Positions 1-8,330 of a stretch of 64,000 bases of DNA are shown here, piece after piece. The notes beneath the pieces were generated by a model. The model searched no databases and had not been told where the DNA came from. It worked only from the letters and a program-made list of their open reading frames with translations. The stretch is from NCBI RefSeq assembly GCF_013343235.1, contig NZ_CP040094.1, forward strand, positions 6,071,001 to 6,135,000. Reading direction: 5' to 3'. Both the position numbers and the translations under genes were made by a program. Every line of letters starts with the position of its first letter. The stretch's first letter is position 1. The DNA comes from Nostoc sp. TCL240-02 (GTDB taxonomy: Bacteria > Cyanobacteriota > Cyanobacteriia > Cyanobacteriales > Nostocaceae).

Positions 1-1
1 T

Positions 2-304
2 TACCGCGACGGTTTTTGTCGCACAGGTGGTCAGGATTTCGGATCGCACGTCGTATGTGCAGAAGTGACCATAGAATTTTTAGAGTTCACCAAATCACAG
101 GGGAACGATTTAAGTACACCTGCTCCTGATTTTAATTTTCCTGGATTGAAGCCTGGCGATCGCTGGTGTTTGTGTGCTTCTCGCTGGCAAGAAGCTTTCG
201 AAGCTGGTGTTGCTCCACCTGTCATCCTCTCTGCAACACATGCTAGAGCTTTGGAAGTGGTTTCTCTAGACGAATTGAAAAAATATGCTGTAACTTCTTC
301 TTGA
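2..304 (+). CDS. DUF2237 family protein, 3' part (5' end outside window)
   Basis: The open frame runs in from the window edge without a start and stops at 302-304. The peptide shows the family's conserved blocks: YRDGFCRTGGQDFGSH, then a LKPGDRWCLCASRW block and a GVAPPV block, with several conserved cysteines. An internal ATG at base 65 would remove the conserved YRDGF block, so the true start lies upstream of the window. DUF2237 proteins are small (about 120 residues) soluble proteins of unknown function, so roughly the last 100 residues are present. No function can be given. Confidence 0.85.
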   Translation, partial: YRDGFCRTGGQDFGSHVVCAEVTIEFLEFTKSQGNDLSTPAPDFNFPGLKPGDRWCLCASRWQEAFEAGVAPPVILSATHARALEVVSLDELKKYAVTSS

Positions 305-326
305 TTGGGTATTGGGAATTGGGCAT

Positions 327-430
327 GGATAAGAGATAGAGGGGAAAAGGAAGAGGGGGGAGACTTGGGAGACACTTGTTGAATAATTCTCCCCTTATCC
401 TCCCTGTCCCCCTTGTCCCCCTTGTGCCCC
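327..430. repeat. Dispersed GA-rich/CT-rich repeat, copy 1
   Basis: A purine-rich half (aagaggggggagac) is followed by cacttgttgaataattct and a C/T-rich half. The same arrangement occurs at 20190-20290 and 36421-36520, sharing the core TTGTTCAATAATT or a close variant. Open frames on either strand here are low-complexity and are not considered genes. Confidence 0.6.
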
Positions 431-492
431 CTGTCCCCTGCCTCTTTTGACACTCCAAACTCTTGTACAGACATAGATTTTTCGCGTCTCTC

Positions 493-2538
493 CTAATTAA
501 CTGCAACTTCCACAGGTAGTTTTAATATACTGGCAACCATAGCAATTAATTTAGTGGGGTCTATTGGCTTAGATAAATGCTGCTGAAACCCTGCTGAAAG
601 CGCTTCTAAGCGGTCTTCTTCTCGCGTATAGGCTGTTAAAGCGATCGCAGGAATACATCCACCTTTTTCTGCTTCTAAAGAGCGCAGTTTCCGAATCAGC
701 GTATAACCATCTTGCTCTGACATACCGATGTCGCTAATCAGGATATCTGGTTTTGCTTGTTCAACGACTGCTAAGGCTTCATCAACTGATGCTACCGCAG
801 TGGCAAAAGCTCCATATTCCTCAAACATAAAACTGAGAAAGTTACGGGTATCTGCTTCATCATCTACAACTAAAACTCTTAATCCAGCAAGAGGTGTCGA
901 TGCCACAGAAGAAGAAATTTCTCCTGTGGTTTCTCTATTTACCCTATTCTCTCTATTGTTTTGTAGCAGTGGCAATTTCACAGTAAAGGTTGCTCCTTGT
1001 CCACTGCCTAAACTGTGGGCAAAGATTGTACCCTTGTGCAGTTCGACTAAATGACGGACGATTGCTAACCCTAGTCCTAGTCCATTGTGTGATCGCGTTG
1101 TGGTGCTGTCTGCTTGCCGGAAACGCTCGAAAACTTTTGGTAAGAATTCAGAACTGATGCCTATGCCCGTATCAATAACTTGAATTTGGGCATATTTTTG
1201 AGTTGTTTGTTGTTCTTCACCACAGACTATTGACAGATTCACTTCTACCCTACCGCCCTTTGGGGTAAATTTAATGGCATTAGTTAGGAGATTCCATACT
1301 ATTTGTTGTAACCGCGCTGGATCGCCATAAACTGAACCGACTGAAGTATCTAAGACAGTAGTTAATTGAATCTCTTTTGGCTCTGCTAGGGGACGCACTG
1401 CTTCTAAGGCTGCCTCCATGACTGAAATAAGATTTACCGCAGACACATTTAACCGCAACTGTCCACGGATAATCCGAGATACATCTAAGATATCTTCAAT
1501 TAATTGCATCTGAGATATGGCATTGCGTTCAATGGCTTCTAGGGCGCGGGAAGTTGCTTTCTCGTCAAGTTTCTTAGAGCGGAGAATTTTTGACCAACCC
1601 AGCATTGAGGTGAGGGGTGTACGAAGTTCATGGGAGAGAACGGCAAGAAATTCATCTTTCATTCGATTTGCTGCTTCTGCTTCTTGCCTTGCAGTCTGTT
1701 CTCTAATTACTTGAGCGCGGACTTCTTCTGCTTGCTTGCGTTCAGTAATATCTTCGAGAGTGCCTACATATCCCAGTAATTCTCCTTGACCGGAAAGCAT
1801 CGGTGATGAGCGAACCTGAACCCAACGAGCGATGCCATGAGTAGTTTGAAAGCGAAACTCTTCAGAGTAATCACGACCTTCACAAATGTATTTAGACCAA
1901 CTGCCAACTGCTCGTTCTCTATCTTCTGGATGAATTGATTCTAGCCAGCTTTTTTCTAAACTCTCTGCTGCTTTTAAGCCACAAATTATTTGATAGCGAG
2001 GATTTGTATATCTACATCCCCCTTCAGTATCAATTTCAAAAATGCCGACGGGTGAACAAGTACTTAGCGATCGCAATCGTTCTTCACTTTGCCTGAGTTC
2101 CGCATTCACAGCTACCAATTGCGCTGCTTGTATCTTGACGGCTTCTGTTTTCTTAAATAGTTCTACGAATACTGTGACTTTGGAAGTCAAAATATTGGGA
2201 TCTAATGGTTTAAGTAAATAATCAACTGCACCCAAAGCATAACCTTTAAACAGCATTTGGTCGCTGGTACTAAAGGCGGTAAGAAAGATAATTGGGGTAT
2301 GACGCGATCGCCCCCGATTCCGAATTAAGGTAGCAGTTTCAAACCCATCCATCCCTGGCATTTGCACATCTAGCAAAATTACTGCGAAGTCTTGATGTAG
2401 CAGACACCTCAAAGCTTCTTCTCCAGAAGTAGCTCTCACCAGATTCTCTCCCAGTTTTTCCAGGATTGCTTCTAGTGCTAGCAAATTTTCTAGTTTATCA
2501 TCCACTAGGAGGATGTTTACTTTGGGTTCCATCTGCAT
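493..2538 (-). CDS. Hybrid sensor histidine kinase / response regulator (REC-PAS-HisKA-HATPase-REC)
   Basis: A cytoplasmic 681-residue signalling protein with no membrane segment. An N-terminal receiver domain has the phospho-acceptor Asp57 in ILLDVQMPGMDG. A PAS/PAC region covers about residues 150-270. A HisKA box (FLAVLSHELRTPL) carries the phosphorylated His near residue 300. An HATPase domain has N (NLLTNAIKF), G1 (DTGIGI) and G2 (GLGLGLAIV) boxes. A second receiver at about 555-675 has its Asp in DILISDIGMSEQDG. The CheB-type gene lies four bases upstream on the same strand, so the two are probably co-transcribed. The start could also be the Met two codons downstream. The stimulus is unknown. 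Confidence 0.9.
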   Translation of the reverse strand: MQMEPKVNILLVDDKLENLLALEAILEKLGENLVRATSGEEALRCLLHQDFAVILLDVQMPGMDGFETATLIRNRGRSRHTPIIFLTAFSTSDQMLFKGYALGAVDYLLKPLDPNILTSKVTVFVELFKKTEAVKIQAAQLVAVNAELRQSEERLRSLSTCSPVGIFEIDTEGGCRYTNPRYQIICGLKAAESLEKSWLESIHPEDRERAVGSWSKYICEGRDYSEEFRFQTTHGIARWVQVRSSPMLSGQGELLGYVGTLEDITERKQAEEVRAQVIREQTARQEAEAANRMKDEFLAVLSHELRTPLTSMLGWSKILRSKKLDEKATSRALEAIERNAISQMQLIEDILDVSRIIRGQLRLNVSAVNLISVMEAALEAVRPLAEPKEIQLTTVLDTSVGSVYGDPARLQQIVWNLLTNAIKFTPKGGRVEVNLSIVCGEEQQTTQKYAQIQVIDTGIGISSEFLPKVFERFRQADSTTTRSHNGLGLGLAIVRHLVELHKGTIFAHSLGSGQGATFTVKLPLLQNNRENRVNRETTGEISSSVASTPLAGLRVLVVDDEADTRNFLSFMFEEYGAFATAVASVDEALAVVEQAKPDILISDIGMSEQDGYTLIRKLRSLEAEKGGCIPAIALTAYTREEDRLEALSAGFQQHLSKPIDPTKLIAMVASILKLPVEVAVN

Positions 2539-2542
2539 CGGT

Positions 2543-3130
2543 TTATTTCCGTGATGAGTGACAGAGCTTGACCATTTGGGAAGCTATGTTTGAGAGTGTC
2601 AAAATCCAGTCTACTGTAACAGCAGAAATTGCTGCTTCTGGCATAATATCGCTCTCAGCTGTAGTAGGTTCCTGTACGATAGTTATTCCTCCCCACGCTT
2701 TTATTTTCTTAAGACCTTGCATACCATCTTGATTTGCTCCTGTCAATATTACACCAATAACTTGCTGGGTGTAGACATCGGCTGCTGACTCAAACAACAC
2801 ATCAATAGATGGTCTGGCATAAGAAACTGGCTCATCAGTCGAAAGAGCAAAGTGACCTGGTTCAACCAATAAGTGATAATCTGCTGGGGCTAGATAGATA
2901 TGTCCTGGCAGTATTTCGTCTTTGTCTTCCACTTCTCGAATCGGTAGCGGAGTAAATTCTTGCAATAACTCTTGGAGTGTGTTGTTAGATTCCTTGTGAC
3001 GGTGTTGCACGATCGCGATCGGCACTAAGAAATCTGCTGGTAACTGACCCAAGATAATTTTTAATGCTGATAATCCGCCTAAAGAAGTACCAATTACCAC
3101 AATTTTAAACGACACTTGTTTAGTCCTCAC
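2543..3130 (-). CDS. CheB-type protein-glutamate methylesterase, catalytic domain only
   Basis: At 195 residues this is only the methylesterase domain; the receiver domain of classical CheB is absent. The catalytic triad region is visible: Ser in VIGTSLGG, His in IVQHRHKE and Asp in LTGANQDGMQG, followed by the GGITIVQEP block. Stand-alone CheB domains of this kind are common beside hybrid kinases in cyanobacteria. With the kinase four bases downstream it probably forms a signalling operon. A CheR-type methyltransferase lies about 6 kb away. The substrate need not be a chemoreceptor, since none is encoded in the window. Confidence 0.85.
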   Translation of the reverse strand: MRTKQVSFKIVVIGTSLGGLSALKIILGQLPADFLVPIAIVQHRHKESNNTLQELLQEFTPLPIREVEDKDEILPGHIYLAPADYHLLVEPGHFALSTDEPVSYARPSIDVLFESAADVYTQQVIGVILTGANQDGMQGLKKIKAWGGITIVQEPTTAESDIMPEAAISAVTVDWILTLSNIASQMVKLCHSSRK

Positions 3131-3834
3131 ACTTGTCGAATGTGGGTTTCAATCTTAGTGTGACTTTATGGCTCATAAAATCCTTTTAGTATTCTCCCGT
3201 AACACCACAGCAACTAACCTCTCTTGATTAGTGTTTACACCAACTAGTCAAAATTATATATTTTTGTCATAACCATTACAATTAGAAATTTTATCATTGT
3301 GAAATACTTTACAGAAAAATATTATTTTTACGCTTTTTAAAATCTTCATCAATGCCAGAATCGCTACATTATAGAAATATTTTTTTGTAAACTAATAACT
3401 TTTAAAAATTTAATTATTATTGTTTTGACAATTCATAAAAATTTACTTAAGCTAAAAGATAGGTTAAGCAAATCAAAAAAAACAGCAATTTAGTTTAGCT
3501 CCATGAAGAGTTGCTGTTGCAGACTATTGGCATGAGGAAATTAATCGCCATCAAAACTATTCCCTGTCGTTAAGCCCACGAGATTTAGCTGCAAAAAGCT
3601 AAGACATGATTAAGCGTATTGCACTGCGCACATATTGAACATATTCCGGTCAATTATCGATGGATACTTGTGGTGATATTAGCCAGTATCCATCAATCAT
3701 GGAAGTTCAACTAACGATTTTAGATTAGGGTTTTCTGGTTTATATCTCGTCAGGGACAGAATAAATCTAGAATCCAAAATTGGTAATCCAAAATTGATTG
3801 ACCACAGGGCGGTAGATATGTCCAGGAGAAGGCA
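3131..3834. other. AT-rich intergenic region between the signalling genes and the oxidase operon
   Basis: About 700 bases with no convincing gene. It must hold the divergent promoters of the CheB-type gene and the DUF2231/oxidase operon. It contains a 9-bp inverted repeat (3659-3694). I looked for an NtcA-type GTA-N8-TAC site and found none. A short open stretch near 3520-3600 (DYWHEEINRHQNYSLSLS) resembles a fragment of a diguanylate cyclase domain, but it is too short to call. Confidence 0.6.
3659..3694. repeat. Inverted repeat upstream of the oxidase operon
   Basis: GATGGATAC at 3659-3667 and its perfect complement GTATCCATC at 3686-3694 are separated by 18 bases, about 140 bases before the first gene of the operon. 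It could be a dimeric regulator site or an mRNA leader hairpin. There is no direct evidence for either. Confidence 0.4.
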
Positions 3835-4335
3835 ATGCTTGAGTATTTTACATCATTGAACGACCACAATTTACCCTACCCAGATACGATTCATCCCATC
3901 GTTGTCCACTTCGTAATTGCAATGGTCTTGTTTTCGTTTTTCTGCGATGTAGTTGGCTATTTTACTGGTAAATCCAGTCTTTTTGAGGTGAGTTGGTGGA
4001 ATATGTTAGTTGCCACCATCGCCATCTTCGTCGCGATCATTTTTGGTCAGTTTGAAGCAGGTTTAGCACAACCTTATAGCCTAGCTAAATCGGTACTAAA
4101 TTTGCATACGCTGATTGGTTGGTCGCTTTCGGGAATCATCACAGCGATTACAGCTTGGCGCTATGTAATTCGTTCCCGGAATCCGCAAAAAGTACCAATT
4201 TATTATTTAGGAGCCGGACTATTTTTAACTTTAATAGTTGGCTTGCAAGTATATCTCGGAGATGAACTTGTTTGGGTGTATGGATTGCATACAGTGCCAG
4301 TTGTGGAAGCAGTAAAGGATGGTCTGTTGCGATGA
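3835..4335 (+). CDS. DUF2231 family membrane protein, first gene of the oxidase operon
   Basis: A 166-residue integral membrane protein with about four hydrophobic helices. The family signature HPIVVHFVIAMVLFSFFCD is near residues 21-40, and a second histidine lies in the LHTLIGW helix. The start follows GGAGAAGG (about 3821). Its stop overlaps the next DUF2231 gene in ATGA, so the pair is translationally coupled, and oxidase subunits II, I and III follow on the same strand. DUF2231 has no established biochemical role; conserved helix histidines make haem or metal binding possible. Placement suggests an accessory part of the oxidase, which is inference. Confidence 0.85.
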   Translation: MLEYFTSLNDHNLPYPDTIHPIVVHFVIAMVLFSFFCDVVGYFTGKSSLFEVSWWNMLVATIAIFVAIIFGQFEAGLAQPYSLAKSVLNLHTLIGWSLSGIITAITAWRYVIRSRNPQKVPIYYLGAGLFLTLIVGLQVYLGDELVWVYGLHTVPVVEAVKDGLLR

Positions 4336-4949
4336 ACTCAGAATTAATTGACCAATTAAGCGGCTCTTTAGGCGCAAACGGATTACCTTACACAATTCCC
4401 ATTCATCCCAACTTAGTCCATCTGACAATAGGTTTGTTCATCATTGGAATGACCTTTGATATTGTCGGTGTTCTGTTCCCCTTTGAAAAATGGGTCTTCA
4501 AATTTTTGGCAATTACTGTGGAACGTGACAACTTATTTGATGTTGGCTGGTACAACATGCTAGCTGCCAGCATCATCACATTTTTTACAGTGGCAGCAGG
4601 CTTTTATGAAATGCTGTTGGCAACACCACCAGCTGATATGAAAAGTACCTGGGGATTGCAGGCAATGGAAACTATGCTTTGGCATGGTGTGGGTGGTGTG
4701 TTCTTATTAGCACTGATTGTTGTCTTGACCATCTGGAGAGGATGGCAGCGCTTCGTTTGGGCCAAACAAGAATATAAACAGACAGATAGAGAAGTGCAAT
4801 GGATTTATCTGTTGGCAGGCATAGCAATCATGTTCATTCTGTACGTCCACGGGACACTAGGGGCGCAAATGGCTGCCGAGTTTGGCGTACACAATACAGC
4901 AGATAATTTGCTGCGATCGCATCAAGACCTCAACACAACACTCAAATAA
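4332..4949 (+). CDS. DUF2231 family membrane protein, second gene of the oxidase operon
   Basis: The ATG at 4332 overlaps the previous stop (ATGA) and gives 205 residues. A longer frame from 4272 exists, but it would overlap the preceding gene by 64 bases and add non-homologous residues. The protein repeats the family pattern: IPIHPNLVHLTIGLFIIGM near residues 20-40, a WYNMLAASIITF helix that matches the WWNMLVATIAIF helix of the preceding protein, and four or five membrane segments. It is therefore a diverged paralogue. It is followed after 40 bases by the subunit II gene. Function unknown; a partner role with the oxidase is inferred from position. Confidence 0.85.
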   Translation: MNSELIDQLSGSLGANGLPYTIPIHPNLVHLTIGLFIIGMTFDIVGVLFPFEKWVFKFLAITVERDNLFDVGWYNMLAASIITFFTVAAGFYEMLLATPPADMKSTWGLQAMETMLWHGVGGVFLLALIVVLTIWRGWQRFVWAKQEYKQTDREVQWIYLLAGIAIMFILYVHGTLGAQMAAEFGVHNTADNLLRSHQDLNTTLK

Positions 4950-4989
4950 GTCAATTGTCCTTTGACCAATGCCCAATGCCCAATGAACA

Positions 4990-5913
4990 ATGATGAAAAT
5001 CCAGAAGATTTTAAATATTTTGACGCTGCTTACAGGCGCGATCGCAGTGACTGTTACGAGTCTTTGGATCGGAAAGCAGGCTTACTCCTGGCTTCCCCCC
5101 CAAGCAGCAGCCGAATCCCTACTAATTGATGATTTGATTAGTTTCTTAGTAACCCTCGGTGCTTTCATCTTCTTGGGAGTCACAAGTACTCTGATGTATT
5201 CTGTGATCTTCCATCGGGCAGTCAAAGATGACTTCACCGACGGCCCTCCAATTGAAGGTAATATCGCCCTAGAAGTTGTTTGGACAGCAATTCCAATTCT
5301 CTTAGTTTTGTGGATTGCAGGTTACAGCTACCAAGTTTACGAACAAATGGGAATTCAAGGCCCATCAGAATTAGTGCATCTGCATAATCCATTGGGAATG
5401 GAATCGGCTTATGCAGAAGCAAAAGATACTCCAGCCTTAGCTGAACCTGTCGAGAAAATTGACGTACTAGCTAAACAGTGGGTGTGGGTTTTTCATTACC
5501 CAGAAAGAGATATTACCAGTACCGAATTGCATTTACCTAGCGATCGCCGGATACGTTTAGCGCTAAAATCGCAAGACGTTCTCCACGGCTTCTATATACC
5601 TGCATTTCGCCTCAAGCAGGATATTATTCCCAACCATGCGATCGACTTTGAATTTACTCCCATCCGCCCTGGCAAATACAGCTTGACCGATTCCCAATAT
5701 AGCGGTACATACTTTGCGACGATGCAGGCGAATGTAATCGTCGAATCTCCTGAAGATTATCAGCAATGGCTGGCTCAAACTGCAACCCAAAAGCCTTCTC
5801 TAGCAACTAATCAAGCAGCTTCTGAGTATGCCCAAACATCCAATCAATCAGTCCAAACTGGTTGGGTTACAGTTCCACCTGCTGCACCTCCTCTAGTCAA
5901 TTCACCTGGTTGA
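4990..5913 (+). CDS. ctaC: Haem-copper oxidase subunit II lacking the CuA site (alternative/quinol-type)
   Basis: A 307-residue protein with two N-terminal membrane helices and a periplasmic/lumenal cupredoxin domain. Family marks present are PPIEGNIALEVVWTAIPI, the aromatic KQWVWVFHYPE block and LHGFYIPAFRLKQDIIPN. The CuA-binding segment, normally C-x3-C-x3-H-x2-M, reads DSQYSGTYFATM: Asp234, Ser238 and Phe242 replace the two Cys and the His, and only Met245 remains. CuA therefore cannot form, so the enzyme should not take electrons from cytochrome c6 or plastocyanin in the normal way. Cyanobacterial alternative respiratory terminal oxidases (ARTO) share this loss. Start is one of two adjacent ATGs (4990 or 4993). 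Confidence 0.92.
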   Translation: MMKIQKILNILTLLTGAIAVTVTSLWIGKQAYSWLPPQAAAESLLIDDLISFLVTLGAFIFLGVTSTLMYSVIFHRAVKDDFTDGPPIEGNIALEVVWTAIPILLVLWIAGYSYQVYEQMGIQGPSELVHLHNPLGMESAYAEAKDTPALAEPVEKIDVLAKQWVWVFHYPERDITSTELHLPSDRRIRLALKSQDVLHGFYIPAFRLKQDIIPNHAIDFEFTPIRPGKYSLTDSQYSGTYFATMQANVIVESPEDYQQWLAQTATQKPSLATNQAASEYAQTSNQSVQTGWVTVPPAAPPLVNSPG

Positions 5914-5926
5914 AAGGAAAGTAACC

Positions 5927-7588
5927 ATGACTAATGTTCCTATTGAAGGTATTCTTCTTCCTAATGAGAAGCCTAACCACGAATCTCCGGGTAACTGGAA
6001 AGAATACTTCAGCTTTAGTACCGACCATAAGGTAATTGGTATCCAGTATCTCGTTACCTCCTTCTTCTTCTTTCTCGTTGGCGGCATCTTTGCGATGGTG
6101 ATGCGGGGAGAACTGATGACACCCGAATCAGATTTAGTCGATCGCACTGTCTACAACGGTATGTTCACCATGCACGGCACTGTAATGCTGTTCTTGTGGA
6201 CATTTCCTTCACTCGTTGGTTTTGCCAACTATTTAGTACCCCTGATGATTGGGGCACGAGATATGGCATTTCCCCGCCTAAATGCTGTTGCCTTTTGGAT
6301 GGTGCCAGTAGTCGGAATTATCATGATGGGTAGCTTCTTTATACCTGGTGGCCCAGCCCAAGCAGGCTGGTGGGCTTACCCGCCAGTCAGTCTCCAGAAT
6401 CCCACAGGTAACTTAATTAATGGTCAAGTACTCTGGCTGCTAGCCGTGGCAATATCCGGCGTATCCTCGATTATGGGGGCAGTGAACTTTGTCACCACCA
6501 TCGTCAAGATGCGGGCCCCAGGCATGGGTTTCTTCAGAATGCCCTTGTTTGTCTGGGCAGTATTTAGCGCCCAAATTATCCAACTATTTGGACTACCTGC
6601 ACTGACAGCAGGCGCAGTGATGCTACTACTCGACCTCACAGCTGGCACTGCGTTTTTCGACCCTGCCAGGGGTGGGAATCCAGTTATGTTCCAGCATTAC
6701 TTCTGGTTCTACTCTCACCCCGCCGTTTACGTGATTATTTTGCCCATCTTCGGAATTTTCTCAGAAATCTTCCCAGTTTATTCACGTAAACCCTTATTTG
6801 GTTACAAAGTAGTTGCCGTTTCATCGATTTTGATTGCAGTAGTTAGCGGTATCGTTTGGGTACACCACATGTACGTCAGTGGTACACCAGGCTGGCTGCG
6901 GTTGATTTTCATGCTGACGACAATGTTTGTATCTGTTCCCACAGGAATTAAGGTATTTGCTTGGGTAGCAACGATTTGGGGCGGTAAACTGCGGCTAAAT
7001 ACCGCCATGCTGTTTGCCTTGGGCGGATTAATCATGTTTGTCTTTGCTGGCATCACAGGCATTATGCTTTCCTCTGTGCCCGTTGATGTCCACGTTAACA
7101 ATACCTATTTTGTGGTGGGACACTTTCACTACGTCCTTTACGGCACTGTGACGATGGGCTTATTTGCCGCCATCTATCATTGGTTCCCCAAAATGACTGG
7201 TCGGATGTACTCTGAAAGCTGGGGTAAAATCCACTTCTGGTTAGCATTCATCGGTACTAACCTCAACTTTTTACCTATGCATCCCTTGGGATTGCAAGGA
7301 ATGCTACGCCGAGTTGCTTCCTACGCCCCAGAGTATCAATTCTGGAATGTTATCGCTAGCTTGGGCGGATTTCTCTTAGGAATGTCCACCTTGCCTTTCA
7401 TCTTCAACATGGTAATTTCTTGGATGCAAGGCGAGAAAGCACCCAATAATCCTTGGCGGGCAATTGGATTGGAGTGGATGGTTTCTTCTCCACCTCCAGT
7501 AGAAAATTTTGAAGAGATTCCCATCATCATCTCTGAACCCTACGGCTACGGCAAATCTGAACCGTTGACAGCCAACCTCTCTGAATAA
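5927..7588 (+). CDS. ctaD: Haem-copper oxidase subunit I, YSHP (A2-type) variant
   Basis: The 553-residue catalytic subunit reduces O2 to water at the haem-CuB centre. Metal ligands are present: haem His in MFTMHGTVM, CuB and cross-link His/Tyr in YSHPAVY (residues 262-268), the CuB pair in VWVHHMYVSG, and both haem His in GHFHYVLYG. The K-channel Lys is in PTGIKVFAW. The usual GHPEVY glutamate of the D-channel is Ala266, and Tyr-Ser precedes the His, the substitution pattern described for A2-type oxidases. RBS AAAGGAAAG precedes the ATG. It lies 13 bases after subunit II and forms one operon with it. Confidence 0.95.
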   Translation: MTNVPIEGILLPNEKPNHESPGNWKEYFSFSTDHKVIGIQYLVTSFFFFLVGGIFAMVMRGELMTPESDLVDRTVYNGMFTMHGTVMLFLWTFPSLVGFANYLVPLMIGARDMAFPRLNAVAFWMVPVVGIIMMGSFFIPGGPAQAGWWAYPPVSLQNPTGNLINGQVLWLLAVAISGVSSIMGAVNFVTTIVKMRAPGMGFFRMPLFVWAVFSAQIIQLFGLPALTAGAVMLLLDLTAGTAFFDPARGGNPVMFQHYFWFYSHPAVYVIILPIFGIFSEIFPVYSRKPLFGYKVVAVSSILIAVVSGIVWVHHMYVSGTPGWLRLIFMLTTMFVSVPTGIKVFAWVATIWGGKLRLNTAMLFALGGLIMFVFAGITGIMLSSVPVDVHVNNTYFVVGHFHYVLYGTVTMGLFAAIYHWFPKMTGRMYSESWGKIHFWLAFIGTNLNFLPMHPLGLQGMLRRVASYAPEYQFWNVIASLGGFLLGMSTLPFIFNMVISWMQGEKAPNNPWRAIGLEWMVSSPPPVENFEEIPIIISEPYGYGKSEPLTANLSE

Positions 7589-7686
7589 ACGCAAACTATC
7601 GGGAAGACGCAAAAACCCTCCGCGTACCTCTGCGCTTCCCTCCGCGTTCCTTTGCGTTTCAAATTCCCACTCAAGTTAAAACCAAA

Positions 7687-8289
7687 ATGGATAGTTATAT
7701 CAATTCAGATGAATTGCATCACTCAGGTGCAGAACATACCCACGACGAAGAAGGCAACAAAATGTTTGGCTTCATTGTCTTCCTTCTGTCTGAAAGCGTC
7801 ATTTTCTTGAGTTTTTTCGCCGGATATGCCATTTACAAAACAACAACTCCTAACTGGCTACCGGCTGGTGTTTCGGGGCTAGAAGTAAAAGAACCGACAA
7901 TCAACACGATAATTCTTGTCGCCAGTAGCTTTGTAATTTACTTAGCAGAACGCGCCCTGCAACGCCATGATTTAGTGAAATTTCGCCTGTTTCTCTTGAC
8001 AACAATGGCGATGGGTACTTACTTTTTGGTTGGACAGGCGATTGAATGGAACGGCCTCGATTTTGGCTTCACCACAGGGGTATTTGGCGGGACATTTTAC
8101 CTGCTAACAGGCTTCCACGGTTTGCACGTTTTCACCGGCATTCTGTTGCAGTTGATTATTTTGGTACGTTCTTTCATCCCTGGCAACTACGACACAGGCC
8201 ACTTTGGTGTAAATGCAACCTCACTGTTTTGGCACTTTGTCGATGTTATCTGGATTATTTTGTTTATCCTCATCTACGTCTGGCAGTAA
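7687..8289 (+). CDS. ctaE: Haem-copper oxidase subunit III
   Basis: A 200-residue membrane protein of the subunit III family with five hydrophobic helices (the short five-helix form). Typical blocks are MFGFIVFLLSESVIFLSFF, LTGFHGLHVFTGI and LFWHFVDVIWIILFILIY. It is the last gene of the oxidase operon. The 98-base gap after subunit I contains degenerate CCTCCGCGTACCTCTGCG-like repeats seen widely in Nostoc intergenic DNA. A hairpin just after the stop may end the transcript. Confidence 0.94.
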   Translation: MDSYINSDELHHSGAEHTHDEEGNKMFGFIVFLLSESVIFLSFFAGYAIYKTTTPNWLPAGVSGLEVKEPTINTIILVASSFVIYLAERALQRHDLVKFRLFLLTTMAMGTYFLVGQAIEWNGLDFGFTTGVFGGTFYLLTGFHGLHVFTGILLQLIILVRSFIPGNYDTGHFGVNATSLFWHFVDVIWIILFILIYVWQ

Positions 8290-8296
8290 ATAAGAA

Positions 8297-8318
8297 TGAG
8301 GGAGAAATTACTCCCTCA
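8297..8318. terminator. Hairpin between convergent genes (possible terminator of the oxidase operon)
   Basis: TGAGGGAG and CTCCCTCA form a perfect 8-bp stem around a 6-base AT loop, 8 bases after the subunit III stop and before a convergent gene. The following sequence is only moderately T-rich, so efficiency is uncertain. Confidence 0.55.
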
Positions 8319-8330
8319 ACTTATTTCCCC

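Noticed and set aside
304..480. CRISPR-like array suggested by repeated CCCCTTGTCCCC units
   Set aside because: Units are short, contiguous and degenerate with no spacers; they belong to the Nostoc tandem tracts. No CRISPR array or cas gene was seen in the window.
31..506. Minus-strand ORFs at the window start
   Set aside because: They are antisense to the DUF2237 gene and run through the intergenic repeat.
3515..3600. Short open stretch resembling part of a GGDEF domain
   Set aside because: Only about 20 residues with a weak resemblance and stops on both sides; chance similarity is likely.
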